From Istiophorus platypterus (Eukaryota; Chordata; Actinopteri; Istiophoriformes; Istiophoridae), in contig CM029121.1 of assembly GCA_016859345.1 (NCBI GenBank), positions 22,569,343-22,633,342 on the forward strand: a stretch of 64,000 nucleotides of DNA. The letters run 5' to 3'. The first letter of the stretch is position 1. The number at the start of each line of letters is the position of its first letter. Below the pieces are notes generated by a model, which did no database searches, was not told the DNA's origin, and saw only the letters and a list, made by a program, of their open reading frames with translations. Both the position numbers and the translations under genes were made by a program. This document shows, piece by piece, positions 21,990 to 33,410 of this stretch.

Positions 21990-24900
21990 CACACAAACCA
22001 CACAAGTGCACATGTGCACAAAACACACACTTAATGTCTATTTTGATTAGTTGATATTTGAGTATCCACTTAATATACAATGGGACTTCTAAAGGGGGCC
22101 AGCATTTAATCTAAAGTAAGCAGATGGAAGCTCCATCACTTGAGATGGTTACTGACGCATTAGATGTACATAAATAAACAGAGGTGGATACAGAGCTGAA
22201 GACGAGCAGGAGGGTAGCAGTAATCTAACATGCAGATACAGTACGTGGGGCGTTTTGAGCTCTGTGCTCTTCCTCAGGCACCATTCTGCCTGCCTGCTTC
22301 ATGGGATTATTTTCAGAAACAGTTGACAGAGGGAATGAATTATGCTAGAAATGTACATGTTTTTTTTTTTCTCGCAAATCTGAATAAAATTAAGCTTCAA
22401 ACAGTCTTCATGCTTTTTATTAGCACATATATAATTGGTGTGTAGACCCTTTCATCGGGAATGCACGACTAGGAAACAGCTTGGGTCCACAATTCCTATC
22501 AGCTGCTGATATTAGAAATTCATTGCAATCGGTATAAACGTGGATTTGTGCAAAATATTTGTATTTGAAATAGTCGTATTTGTGGTGTTTGATGTAAATT
22601 CATTTGGAGCACTGACGAATTAGATCAAGAAACTGCCCATTGATCTCAGTGTTTACAAGCAACACAAAAAGAAAAAGAGTTTTTTTCTCACGGTCGGAAA
22701 TTTTCCATGACCTCTGTCCGAGGTGCTGATCCTGGAGCTGTCCAGGCTACATCCTGTCGTTTATGTTGGCATGTTGTAATTCTGCTGGCGGGGCCTGACA
22801 GCAAATGTTTTTTCTTTGATGTCTTAAAACAAAACTTTGCTTCATTGCAATTAAATTGCCGCATTAAGAGGATTTGCTAACAGGGATGAAGTAAATCTGT
22901 GCTCAGTGGACTCTGACAGGCAAATTCATGGTGTTGACCAGTAACAAACTGCCTTTAGAGCCACACATTTCAGGAAGATACACACATGAATTTTGCCTCT
23001 GGTGTCACCAGGTGAGGGTGTCTTGTCGACGGTTTGCATACGTTTTTCGTATTTGTGAACGGGGGCATGTTCAAACTAGGACAAGGTGGTGAGCCGCTCC
23101 TCAGTTTAATTTTCACTGTCCTGTCTGGAGCAGCCTTTTGTTGGTTTTTGCCCTTGTTTTCAATCAACATAAACTGATAAATAACTACAACTTCACGTCC
23201 TACGTAGTTGCCACTTACTATTTGTCATTTTGTCCGAGTGAATAAACTTGAGGGAACATCTCTTTGATTATGGTGCATCAAAGCAAAGAGCGGACGCTCA
23301 CGTGGTTGCGCCACACTGCAACAGAAGATTGAGGTTTAAGACCATTTTTGGACAGCGAAGAGCAGCTTCCAGTGGCAGCAAACAATAAAGGGGCCAACAA
23401 ACACCTCCAAACTTTGCACCGGTGTTTGTGAATTTGGCTGTGGCTTCCCGCTACCCCCTGATGTTTTTTCCATCACAGTCGCATTGTTGCCTTCAAATAA
23501 AGGCTTCTCTCAAAGGATTCTGTTCGGAGCTGCAAAGCAAAGGTCACAGGGTCGGTGACCCCGTGATAGCCTCCTTTTTTTTGTCCTTCGCCATTTTGTC
23601 TAGTCGTCCATTTGGGCCTCGCACCTGCTGAGCACTGTTAGAGGACTGACATTCTACCCGGCCCCCGGGCCGGTGTTGTTACAAACAAATTGTCGGACGA
23701 CCCGCTCACCTCCGCCTGTTTGACAGGTTCTTTGAAGCAAAGTGCCTTTTAGCAAGACATTTCAGTCTGTGCTTCCTTTAAACTATTTAAACTCTGCTGA
23801 GATTTTAGTGTAATGCAAGATGTAAAAGATGTCTGACAGCAGTTATCTGTGTTAAGAATCAACGCTGCACCACTGTTTGCGAACCGACATCCATCCCCTC
23901 ACTTGTCAAACGCAAGTTACTATTATTCCCCCTGAATATTTACACCTTAGGCTAAATATGATCAGACTGAATTGTAACTAAAAAACTAAACATGAATTCG
24001 TGTGCATTTTTGAATGCTAAGGAGTTTAGGTAACACTTTTGACTTGTGATATGCAGCAACTGGATCATATGCGTATAGCTGAAGTTGTAAAAGAGTTCAC
24101 AAAATTTTGCTATCTGGCTATCTGAGAAAAGATATCAAAATTCCTACATCTAAATGAAAACTACCGGACAGATTAACACACACTGTCAGCAGTTAAAAGT
24201 AAATGTAAGCAAATGTATGTGCATTTTGTATCCTTGAGGAATAAAAAACACTTTAAAGGGCTTTTTCTTCATATATACAACTTCTGCAAAGCTCACATTT
24301 TAAAATATTTTTGAAATTCCCATTGCTTGGGGCAATGTTAGATGCCTCGTTTTCTTCCTCTACGCAAGCAAATCCCAGGACATTTTGTCAGTATCGTAAT
24401 AATGACTTGCATTTGTGATCTAATGTGAATTCCGAAGACAGCTTGGTCTGCGTTATAATTAACCCCACCTTTGGAAACTCTGAAACCCAAATGGGCAGGG
24501 AATGACCTCGATGTGCACGATGTTGCTCACACTCGGCTTCTACTCAGGGAATGAAGTGTGATCACACCAAGCCAATATCATCATATTCATGTAATGAGAC
24601 CTGGCCAATATTATGTTATGAAATTATTATTATGCACATCTGTGCAAGACCTATTATTTGGCTTTATTAAATTTTGCTCCATTTTTTACAGATGAAATTT
24701 TTAATTACAATAACTGAGGAAGATTTACTTTCGCCCCACAGTTCTCTATGGAAATGTGCAATGTATGAGCACCTTCAAATATATTATTTAACTGCGCGGT
24801 ATGTCGAGGTCACTGCGGCTTCCCGTTCGCAGGCCCCAGAAATAAAAATGTATCACTACTGAAAACGAGCGACCGCTATGTTTACTCTAGTGAAAATCCT

Positions 24901-25954
24901 GCAGACCTTTCAGCAGACACAGGTGATCAAACCTCATTAACCCCTGGGCAAAAAATTTCAGTGCATCTCGTGGGCAACATCGTGCTCAGTGGCAGGAAAT
25001 TTGATTTCAGATGTAACGTTTTGCCTGTGCGTTTTTTGCCCTGATCCTAAAGTAAACTTTGTTATTCCCATGAATGACAGCCGCATTTATTCATGCGTTT
25101 CAAATGAGGATAGAAATTTGAAGCCTTTGACTGCTCAAGGAGAGAAGACACCAGTAGTGTTGAATGGCAGCCTGGCTTCATTTATTGTCAACATTCTTTT
25201 ACTTTAACCTTGATGATATAGTGTGATTAATTAAAAACAAAAGCAAAAAAAAAAATTCTGCTCAAAACAACAAGTGTGACAGGTGCAGCCCAAAATTAAA
25301 ACCTAAAATGATTAATGTTTAAATCAATGTAAGGATACTTCTTTGACCTTGTGAGACTGTCATGCCTCCGTTTTTTTGATAAGAAGGCATCCATACAACA
25401 TATAAAAAAAAAATGTTAGTACTCAAGCTCTGGGAAATGTGAGAAATGACTTTATATCCTTTAAGTATAGTTTTGAAACTTGGATATTGCAGCTTTTGAT
25501 TAAATTGCTGATACTAAATGGGGAAATAAGACATGGTAGTGTTCAGTTTGTTTGCAGGTAAAGCTCAGCTCCGAGAGCACACTGAAACAGAAGTAATGTA
25601 CACTGCCGACGTGGTTAAACTCAGACTAAATGTGTGGGATATTTCTCAGGGTTTTTATTTGTGTCATGTATCAGACCAAAGCACATCACATGGTGTTCAT
25701 GGCCTCATTTCTTCAACAGGACTGAAAAAAAAAGGAAAAAAAATTGAGAAAATCTCTCTTTAAAGCCCCTTGCTTCTAATACCCTGGATCCGACCACTGT
25801 TGACTGTGGACTCCAGTTGGTGTTGGACGCGCTCCACGTCTATACATATCGACCTCCCCAGGAGGACCTCTCCAATCGTCTGAGCTGCACGTCACTCCGA
25901 GTCAATTAAAACTGGACTGGAGAGCCGGTCCAGAGAGACCAGAGACGGGACTGA
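21988..25954. other. Non-genic sequence with several conserved-looking patches
   Basis: No gene is supported. Three sections have conserved-element texture: 22830-23030 (TTGCAATTAAATTGCCGC), 24360-24660 (GTTATAATTAACCCCACC, CATATTCATGTAATGAG) and 24890-25210 (CTCATTAACCCCTGG, TTTATTCATGCGTTTC). The 72-codon frame at 24989-25207 coincides with the last of these and has no domain. The GC palindrome-like CCCGGCCCCCGGGCCGG lies near 23660. These are candidates, not calls. Confidence 0.4.
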
Positions 25955-26415
25955 CAGCTGGACCAAGAGAGGGAATGAGGAGAGTGGGAAGGGGCAATGG
26001 ATGGAAAAAAAATTAAGGAGGGAAGATGAGGAGAATCATGGGAAACAGGCGGGGGTAAGGAGAGGATAGAAAAAGATAGAGGATAGATAGATAGATAGAT
26101 AGAGGAGACAGTGTATGTGAATTCATGGAGAGTTTAGAGAGAGGAGAGACTCTGTTCTTTGTCTGAGCACACACTGCTGTCTCAGTCTACACCATGAGAG
26201 AGGGCCTTTCTCTGCTGGGGTAGGAACTAGCCAGCTGCTTGGAAGGAGGAGGAGGAGGAGGAAGGGCAGGATGGAGGGAGATGATGAAGGGAAGGATGGA
26301 GGGATCTGAGATTTGGAGGCAGAGCTGGCACCCATCCCTTCCTGGCCCCTCTCTTTGCCCCCCGGTCTCTCCCTTCTCTCCTTTTAAGCTCTGTCTCTCT
26401 TCCTCCCTCTGACTC
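25955..26415. repeat. Purine-rich then pyrimidine-rich low-complexity tract with (GATA)n
   Basis: The plus strand is strongly purine-rich from about 25955 to 26160, including a GATA array at 26082-26103, and again at 26240-26310 (GGAGGAGGAGGAGGAGGAAG). It then switches to pyrimidine-rich sequence at about 26335-26415. Long purine/pyrimidine strand bias can form triplex DNA. Frames here code only low-complexity Ser/Pro/Leu or Glu/Arg peptides. Confidence 0.75.
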
Positions 26416-26829
26416 GGTAATAAGCCATGCCCTGATCTAAGACCCAGTTCTTTGTGTTTGTGGGACTGGGTGGACGGATCACTGTGGGAAGGAGGAAGGC
26501 GCTCTGGAGTTTTCAAATCCCTCTGCTGAGTAGTCTCACCAGCTGTCAACCCCCCATCGCTCCGTCTTTATGCTCATATCTCAGAATGTGCTGGTTGATG
26601 ATGGAATATTTTGGTAGTATTTATAACATTTCTGACACCCAGTTTTCTGTTTTTTTTTTCCTGCAGGTGAGTTGTTCAGGTTTTAGACTGGAGTTCTTTA
26701 TACTGAATATATCCAGCATGTTAAATATTTCTCTCTGGGATATAGAGCATGTTGCAACACATTCTAAAAAACTAGGACAATAGGAAATGAAATGTTTAAA
26801 AGTTGCAGCTAATTGCTTCATTAAAGTTT
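26416..26829. other. Non-genic sequence
   Basis: Nothing is supported here. A 109-codon plus-strand frame (26454-26783) runs into AT-rich DNA and has no recognisable motif. The pyrimidine stretch ending TTTTTTTTTCCTGCAG near 26667 resembles a splice acceptor, but the frame that follows is not recognisable. Confidence 0.5.
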
Positions 26830-28080
26830 GTAGATGCTTTATAGGTCAGTAATAAGACAATAATAAGAACAACTACTACATCATTTTCCTACTTTATTAT
26901 AAACCATGTAGTCTGAAGTAATATGCTTGTAATGGTTATAATTACGGGTTTTTCCTAACAAAATAATAATCTATGAATACTTTATACATCTGCAACAGAT
27001 ATCAATAAAAAACAAAAAAACAGAACAAAACAAACACGCACTTCAATTTACAAGTCATAAGGTCTTAAGTTATGAGTGTTAATTAGTTATTAATACAAAG
27101 TTGATCAAGAGAATTGGTAGCCCCCCCAACACAGTGATATCTAATAATGTTTTATAGATCAACAATAAAATAAAGTTTTGACAGTAAACCTAAATGTTAA
27201 TTACTTATTAGAAGTAATTCCATTAAACAGTAGTTCATCAATAATAATTAATGCTTTATAATTCAGTAATAAGATATATTAATAAGAAAAATATTCTAGT
27301 TGGCTTATTAGACAGTGACAAAGGCATTAGTAGTCTGAAACACTGTCGGTAAGAGTTAATTAGTTATTAGTGATGTTTCTTCACCTGCAATTCATGAAGG
27401 CTTTATAGATTAATAACAAACTATTACTAAGAACAGATTTGGGTTGGATCTTTAGAACATGAGTCATTACAGGGAATTACATTTCTAATTTATATATGCA
27501 ATCTATATTAATCATTAATTAATACTTTATACCCCACTAATAAGCTATTGAAAGGAACAACTTCGAGGCTGACTGAATAGAAAGTAAGTGATTTAGTGAA
27601 GGTTCATTTGTAACTTTGTAAGAAATCATGTCCGTACTTGTGTTAATTATTTAATGATAAAACTTTCTACTACTGCAATAATAATTTATTGACACTTTGT
27701 AGATCAGGAATGAAGAATTAAGAACAGCTGGGGTCGGCTCATTAGAAAGTCAGTAAGTCATTAAATGGGCCTGTGTTTCTCAAAAGCCGTTTGGTCTTCA
27801 GTTATGAGTGTTAATTAGATATTAATAAACTATTTTTTGGTTCAAAAACTTTTTAATAATGTGTTATAGAACAGTAATAAGTCATTGATACGGATAACCC
27901 CTGGGCTTGCTTACAAGACATTGAGTAAGTTATTAGAGGTTATTAAAGACTCATCATTTTCTGTCTTTGTCTCAAGGCATCTGTATGCCATTAGAGGTGT
28001 TAATCAGTTGGTCATAAAAGATTCTTCCGCTACATAATCATTCAAGGCTGCAGTTGTAAATGTTGATATGTTAATAAATG
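26830..28080 (+). repeat. Degenerate AT-rich tandem array, units about 100-180 bp
   Basis: A motif like TGCTTTATAGATCAGTAATA followed by AG, then AATAAGAACAACT, a GGTTGGCTTATTAGA block, AGTAAGTTATTA and GAGTGTTAATTAGTTATTAA recurs in the same order. Anchor positions for the CTTTATAGATCAGTAAT part are about 26836, 26975, 27152, 27253, 27395, 27528, 27694, 27860 and more weakly 28040. The copies are strongly diverged, and all lie on the plus strand. No open frame runs through it. It looks like an ancient minisatellite or satellite fragment. I do not recognise the family. Confidence 0.7.
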
Positions 28081-28725
28081 GACTTTGGTCCAGATGTGCT
28101 ACCGCTCTTTAGAAGCAGATACATGGTCGGAAGGAGCTTCCTGGTAAGTTACTGAGTTAACTAAAACAAGGCAAGTTATCCTGGAGAAGGATATGCATTT
28201 TTTTGTCCTGCCAATGTGACATTATTTATGGATCATTTTAGGTCTATAAAACATTAGTTAATGATTTATTTAAGTCAATAAAGCCAACAGTCACAGCTCA
28301 TAAACCCTTTATAAACTAGGCTGTTGTAATAAGTGGTACACAGTATGCATGTCACACAGGATGAAAATATTCAGGCTTTTGCCACTGCCTCAGATCTGTA
28401 CTTGACTAAATGTGCTTTTTCCTGTTTTCTCCGTCTGTGGATAACAAACACATGGCATCACATGAAAAATATGAATTGATGTAATGCTTTCAAAAAGAAC
28501 ATTGTGGTGCTGCAGGGTTTTCTGGCCACCTACTGAGCTGAAAATGTCAAGAATGAACAACGTGAGAGTGATGCATAAATCCTGGGCAGCGGCAGCGGCG
28601 GCAGCAGCATTACGGTGTCAGCTTTTGACAAAATGCAGATCTCCTCGAGGTATGACCTTGTTGTCATTGTGCTGGGCAATAATGGATGTCATAGTGTGAT
28701 ATTGGCTGAACCTTACAAGCCATTT

Positions 28726-28730
<5 letters not shown>
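28081..28730. other. Non-genic sequence next to the tandem array
   Basis: A few weak echoes of the array motif continue to about 28320 (ATAAACCCTTTATAAAC). A short GCAGCGGCAGCGGCGGCAGC run lies near 28588. No gene is supported. Confidence 0.5.

Positions 28731-28768
<38 letters not shown>
28731..28768. repeat. (GT)n microsatellite, 38 bp
   Basis: An uninterrupted GT array. The first of a dense microsatellite cluster that runs to about 32.2 kb. Confidence 0.97.
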
Positions 28769-28770
<2 letters not shown>

Positions 28771-29088
28771 ACATCTCACAATACCAAACTAATACACAGG
28801 AGCATGTTTGCAGCCATATAGCATTGCGGTAGTGTGTCCATCCCCCCCAAAAAAGTCTAATAACTTGAAGTCAGGATGCTGTCTCTGAGGATTGTGTGTG
28901 CGTAGGTGTGTGAGCATGTGCGTGTGTATCTGTGTGTGTGTGTTTTGGTTCTTGAGATGACAGAACAGTGGTCCCTCTGGGAAGACAGACACCAATAGCC
29001 ATCACTGCAGAGGGATCCTGGGGGAGAGCAAGCTTTCACTGGCATGGTCCATGCCAGCATCTCTCTCCTTGACAGTCTGGCTGGACAT

Positions 29089-29099
29089 ACACACACACA

Positions 29100-29171
<72 letters not shown>

Positions 29172-29196
29172 CATGCACGCACATGCACGCACACAC
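29089..29196. repeat. Compound (AC)n(CACG)n microsatellite
   Basis: A short AC array (29089-29100) leads into about 18 tandem GCAC units (29101-29172), followed by ATGCACGCAC variants and ACACAC to about 29196. Frames of Ala-Arg-Thr-His or Cys-Val-Arg-Ala repeats on both strands are artefacts. Each unit carries a CpG. Confidence 0.97.
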
Positions 29197-29329
29197 TCTC
29201 ACATATGCAAGCACACACAAAAAACACACGGCACACACTTCATAAGCCTGTCTCACTCTCTGGCAACCTTGTCTCCCTCTGTCACTCTCCCCCAAGCGAA
29301 AATCTTGCAACAGTCTTTCCGCAACACAC

Positions 29330-29580
29330 TCACTCATTTCCAATTACCAGGCAGGTGACTGCCGTTCCAAGACAATAGCTCACCAAACTTGATTACCTGT
29401 TCCCATGGTGCCGGCGGGACAACAGATGAAGTCTGAGGTATTGAACATAGCGAGAGCGTCGGCTTGTGTTGCTCAGAGACCGCCTCATTCATCAAGACGA
29501 GCACGCACGAGTTTATGTGGAGAGAATTTTTAATAACATGCAATTTGAATCATTTCTATTCGATGTTATTTAGCAAGCAT
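29330..29580. promoter_or_regulatory. Candidate conserved non-coding element
   Basis: A complex stretch between repeats, with CCAATTACC, E-box-like CAGGTG and CACCTG-type motifs, TTGATTACCTG and TTTTTAATAACATGC. It stands out because it is the only non-repetitive, high-complexity piece close to the 29-kb microsatellites. The call is inference only. Confidence 0.25.
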
Positions 29581-30167
29581 TTTTGGTTTACTATAGATAG
29601 AGAGAGTATGTGTTGTGTGTATGAAGTGATACCTCTGATGGCAGCATGCTGTGGAAACAATGTTTAGTCTGGTTCAAATGAACTAAAAGGAACATTTGCA
29701 GGGATGGACTGAAGGTCTGTATTTCCTCAGACCTAAGCTTTACAGGCCAGTTTTAATCCTGCACACATTAGCTTGCCGTCTGTGATCTTCTAAGTATCTC
29801 ATGAACCCTTGTATTTCCTTGAGAAAGCATCTTTATGTCTCTCAGCAGGCTAATGGCTTTAAACTGCAGAAAGCACGTATGCTGTGCACCGTGTTCAACT
29901 TTCAGGCAAGTTCACCTATGCTGTAAGGATTATACCACCTTGGACCCGCTGGGCCACCAGAAAATCCTGACTTCGATGATAGCCGCCGTTCATCGGACGG
30001 ATTCTTGGAAAGGATGCTGCAAAAAGTTCAGTGCCCTTTCAAAGTTGCAAACACATTCATGTGTAGATTAAATGTAACCCTGTGTCAGTAGCTGTGTGGC
30101 TGAGGGAAAGTGTTTCTATAGCAACCCTCAGCTCTATGATGGATTTCGAAACCCCTATGTGCAAATG
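29581..30167. other. Non-genic sequence
   Basis: No gene or repeat is supported. A 78-codon frame (29835-30071) is Cys-rich but unrecognised and has no antisense or splice support. Confidence 0.5.
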
Positions 30168-30210
30168 CACAGACAGACACACAGACAGACACACGCACAC
30201 ACACACACAC
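30168..30210. repeat. Compound CAGA/CA microsatellite
   Basis: ACAGACAGACAC units grade into (CA)n, ending in CACGTAC. Imperfect, about 43 bp. Confidence 0.9.
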
Positions 30211-30423
30211 GTACTCTACCGCACAAACTGGCATCGCACACATGTGGCTCTCTCATTTGTTCACATGTTAACACTCCATCTCACCTGTCCATGCACGCTC
30301 TCCGCTCAGCGGCAAGACCAGAGTGAGTTTGATGAACTGAAGCACTTATGCTCATCTATCTATCTATGGAGAAAATAACAAAAAAAAAAAATAACTGAGG
30401 GAGATGCGTATCCAAAAAAATGC

Positions 30424-30426
<3 letters not shown>

Positions 30427-30514
<88 letters not shown>

Positions 30515-30523
30515 ACACACACA
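30427..30523. repeat. (AG)42 followed by (AC)n
   Basis: An uninterrupted AG array of 84 bp (30427-30510) switches directly to ACACACACACACA (30511-30523). The plus strand is pure purine over the first part, a classic triplex-prone and GAGA-factor-type sequence. The Leu-Ser repeat frame on the minus strand is an artefact. Confidence 0.97.
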
Positions 30524-30905
30524 AGTTGTGTTCTCATTTGACAACATTATAGCATGAGCCAATGGATGAGATTTGGACGGAAGCAAGAAAAACACCATCT
30601 GCATCTGTGAAACACATGTTTCTGTCTTGGTCCTTAAAATGAATCATCTCGCTGATACGGACACCGAAGAATCTTAGTTATGACCAGTAAACACAGATTG
30701 TAGATTTTTATGGTAAAAAATACACTTCTGCGGCCGGAAGCTGAGCTGCTACTGATCTGCTTCATTAATATTGATGCCGGCAGTTCCACACAGGTACTCT
30801 GGGAGCAACAGCTCAAGGATGTTCGGCTTTTACCTTCCCCATCAAGTCAATTGCACTTTGCATGCATGTCAAAGCATACACATGTGCGTGCACGCTCGCA
30901 CGCAA

Positions 30906-30906
<1 letters not shown>

Positions 30907-30975
<69 letters not shown>
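30907..30975. repeat. (CA)n microsatellite, 69 bp
   Basis: An uninterrupted CA array preceded by TGTGCGTGCACGCTCGCACG, an alternating purine/pyrimidine stretch with Z-DNA potential, and followed by an A-rich run. Frames covering it on both strands are artefacts. Confidence 0.97.
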
Positions 30976-30978
<3 letters not shown>

Positions 30979-31469
30979 TGAAAAGAAAAAAAAAAAAACC
31001 CAAACACCCTTATCTCTCAAATACTGCACAAATCCCATAATTACAATGCTCATCACAGTTTCTCTGTGTTCTTCCCTGTTAATCATATGAATTATAATTC
31101 CTTCATGAATATTTTTAGGGGGAAAAGTAGCCCACTTTAACCCGAGGTGAAGTCTGCCTCTATTTCAAGGCCAATTGACCTGAGCAACAATCCCCCATCT
31201 CTCTCTCCTGCTTCCTGTTCCCTCTCACTCCAACTGTATCTTGAGCTGATAGCAAAAATCTGTAACTACGAGAGTAATACAACAATTACAGATGACAGAA
31301 GCTGGTTCAATTCAATCTTTGCGTTTTTTTCCCCCCAGAGGAACTAAAATGTCTCTTGTCGGAAAAAACATGAATGGTGAATCATACGTAAAAGAGCAGG
31401 CTCACTTAAAATATGTGCATCAATGAAACCCCACTGTACATGTGACATTATAATAAGCACTGACAATGA
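30976..31469. other. Non-genic sequence
   Basis: An A run at about 30987-30998 is followed by unremarkable AT-rich sequence. No gene is supported. Confidence 0.5.
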
Positions 31470-32041
31470 TCAGTCTGTGTCACCAAGAACATTTCATTGA
31501 CAGTTATAGTAGTGTTGCAGTGCATAAACCCCTCATTACGAAGATGAAAGCAGGTTTGAGAGTTCAGTGGTGCAAAAACGATCATCACTGGTCTATAGAG
31601 ACGTGGAAAAAAAAAGTGATATGGTCAGAAAAGACATCCTTCGCCATGTTCCCAAAAAGCGGGCGAGTGGATGCGTGATGTCCGCCAAGAGAAGGGCACA
31701 GGCCTGAACAGATGACCCCTACAGTGAGAGGATCCAGTGGCTCTGTTGTAGGGGGCATTTTGCTGGCATGGTTTGGGTCTACTTGTCCCCGGAGAGGGAA
31801 GGGTCACTGCGTATCAATACAAGGTTGTTCAGGGTGACCACCTTTATCCTATGATGCAACAGTTTTTATCCCTGATGAGAGTGGTCACTTGCAGGATGAC
31901 AATGCCTCCTTCCGTAGGAAATGAGGGTTCGCTGAATGGTTTGATGATTATGAAAACTATGTCAGTCATATTCTTGCAGTCACTAGATCTCAACCCAGTA
32001 TAAGACCTGGACCGACGTGTGAGACAGTGCTCTCTATCGCC
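31470..32041 (+). mobile_element. Tc1-like transposase relic, copy 1
   Basis: Plus-strand frames read ITKMKAGLRVQWCKND, WSIETWKKKVIWSEKTSFAM and FPKSGRV, later LQDDNAS and finally SLDLNPV. These match the DDE domain of Tc1/mariner transposases in order (WSDESSF, QDDNAPIH and DLNPIEHLW in the family). The first catalytic Asp sits in SEKTS and is changed to Glu. The second survives in a shifted frame. The third, Glu, is lost because a stop follows DLNPV. The copy needs at least one frame change, lacks its N-terminal DNA-binding region and both inverted terminal repeats, and stops at the TA/CA repeat at 32044. It is inactive. Confidence 0.9.
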
Positions 32042-32043
32042 AC

Positions 32044-32054
32044 TACACACACAC

Positions 32055-32134
<80 letters not shown>

Positions 32135-32157
32135 CATATATGTATACACACACACAG
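32044..32157. repeat. Compound (CA)(TA)n(CA)n(TA)(CA) microsatellite
   Basis: A short CA array, about 44 bp of TA (32059-32102), a CA array (32103-32126), a TATACATATATG stretch, and a final CACACACACA. It abuts the 3' break of the Tc1 relic exactly. The Tyr-Ile repeat frames on both strands are artefacts. Confidence 0.95.
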
Positions 32158-33410
32158 ATTTCTGCAGGGATGACACAACACATCAACACTTTCCATGCTG
32201 TTTCCGACTGTCATCAGAAAATGCACCACAATGTTACATCTTTGCACTACTGCTGCAAACCGAGAGAATCCTCATCTGGACATTTTAAGATGCACACAAG
32301 CACGCTCTGATGAAGTTTTTGAGTTTTGCTTTGATAATGTGTGCGATGGCCCCGCTCATATCCCCACACTGCGCCGACAGACCACAGACCAAATGCCAGG
32401 AGGCACACAACCTGACAGCTACTCTCACTAGCTTTGCACCTCGGCTTGTGTGAAGCAGCAGCGGGCCCAACGTGTGAGGTTAAAAGCAAAAGCATTTTTG
32501 TACCCGTTTGGCACTCAGAGGCAAACCATCTGTAAACACATAAGCATACCGATGCAAATTCATATAATGTGACGACGTTGTAGGCACATGTGCCTGAAAG
32601 ACTGATGAGATAAAATCGAAAATGTAAAAAGCACATTCAGGTCGTCAATTGTTAATGAGAAACCATCACAAAGAAAAAAAAACCCAAAACATTACATCTC
32701 TGCTTCACCACCAATGATCAGGTCTTTAGCACAAGTGAGCTGAGCTCGTCATTAAACTTGTTATATACTCTTTCTTCAGCTAAGCAGACCTCATCCCTAA
32801 ACCCCCCAATTACAGTAATATTACCCATCTGGCATTTAATCTTCTGTGACTATACAGGATGTGTTTACTGAAAATTGAGAGAAGAAGTTTTGAATAAGAT
32901 ATATTTTTTTTGAATTACTTTATGAGGTATTAGAACGTTGAGTCTAAATATTTGACAGTAGAGACAAAACACATTGGGTTACTTACTCGCAGTGTAAGGG
33001 CCAGTGCCAACTAATAATCGCAAATAACAGTGTTCAGCTTGGGACTAAAAATGACGGAATTGTGCTGGTGGAAATAACATTACACAACACTGAGTAGGGG
33101 TGTGGGGTGTGATGATGCACATGCAGGCGGGAGACAGACTCCAGCCTTCGTGGACCACGGTGTCAGAGGCTGCGGAGGAAAAGATTTTACTCAGAGCTCT
33201 ATTTGTCTGGTTTTTCACACATGTACTTTTCAACAGTGTCCTCTTTCGCGGTTCGAAACCGGGTTTGCCCGGCACAACCACTGACTCGGGCATGTTGGTG
33301 GCAGTTTGTGTGTAAAAGAATGGTTCTAATTCATTGAGGGTATATTCTCCATCACCAATTTTAACACTTAAAGTACACTGGAGGGTGTAAGTCAATAAAT
33401 TTTCCACCAG
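32158..33410. other. Non-genic sequence with a possible small inverted-repeat element
   Basis: No gene is supported. CTGGTGGAAA at 33065-33074 and TTTCCACCAG at 33401-33410 are a perfect 10-bp inverted pair around a GC-richer 330-bp segment containing GGTTCGAAACC. This could be a decayed MITE, but 10 bp is weak evidence. A 120-codon minus-strand frame (33045-33407) fits between them and contains PGKPGFEPR, a peptide typical of chance translation across GGTTCGAA-type sequence. Confidence 0.3.

Noticed and set aside
28857..29358. Ala-Arg-Thr-His and Cys-Val-Arg-Ala repeat frames
   Set aside because: They come from the CACG tetranucleotide array and are not genes.
33240..33262. GGTTCGAAACC, resembling a tRNA B box
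   Set aside because: No matching A box, acceptor stem or cloverleaf could be found around it on either strand.
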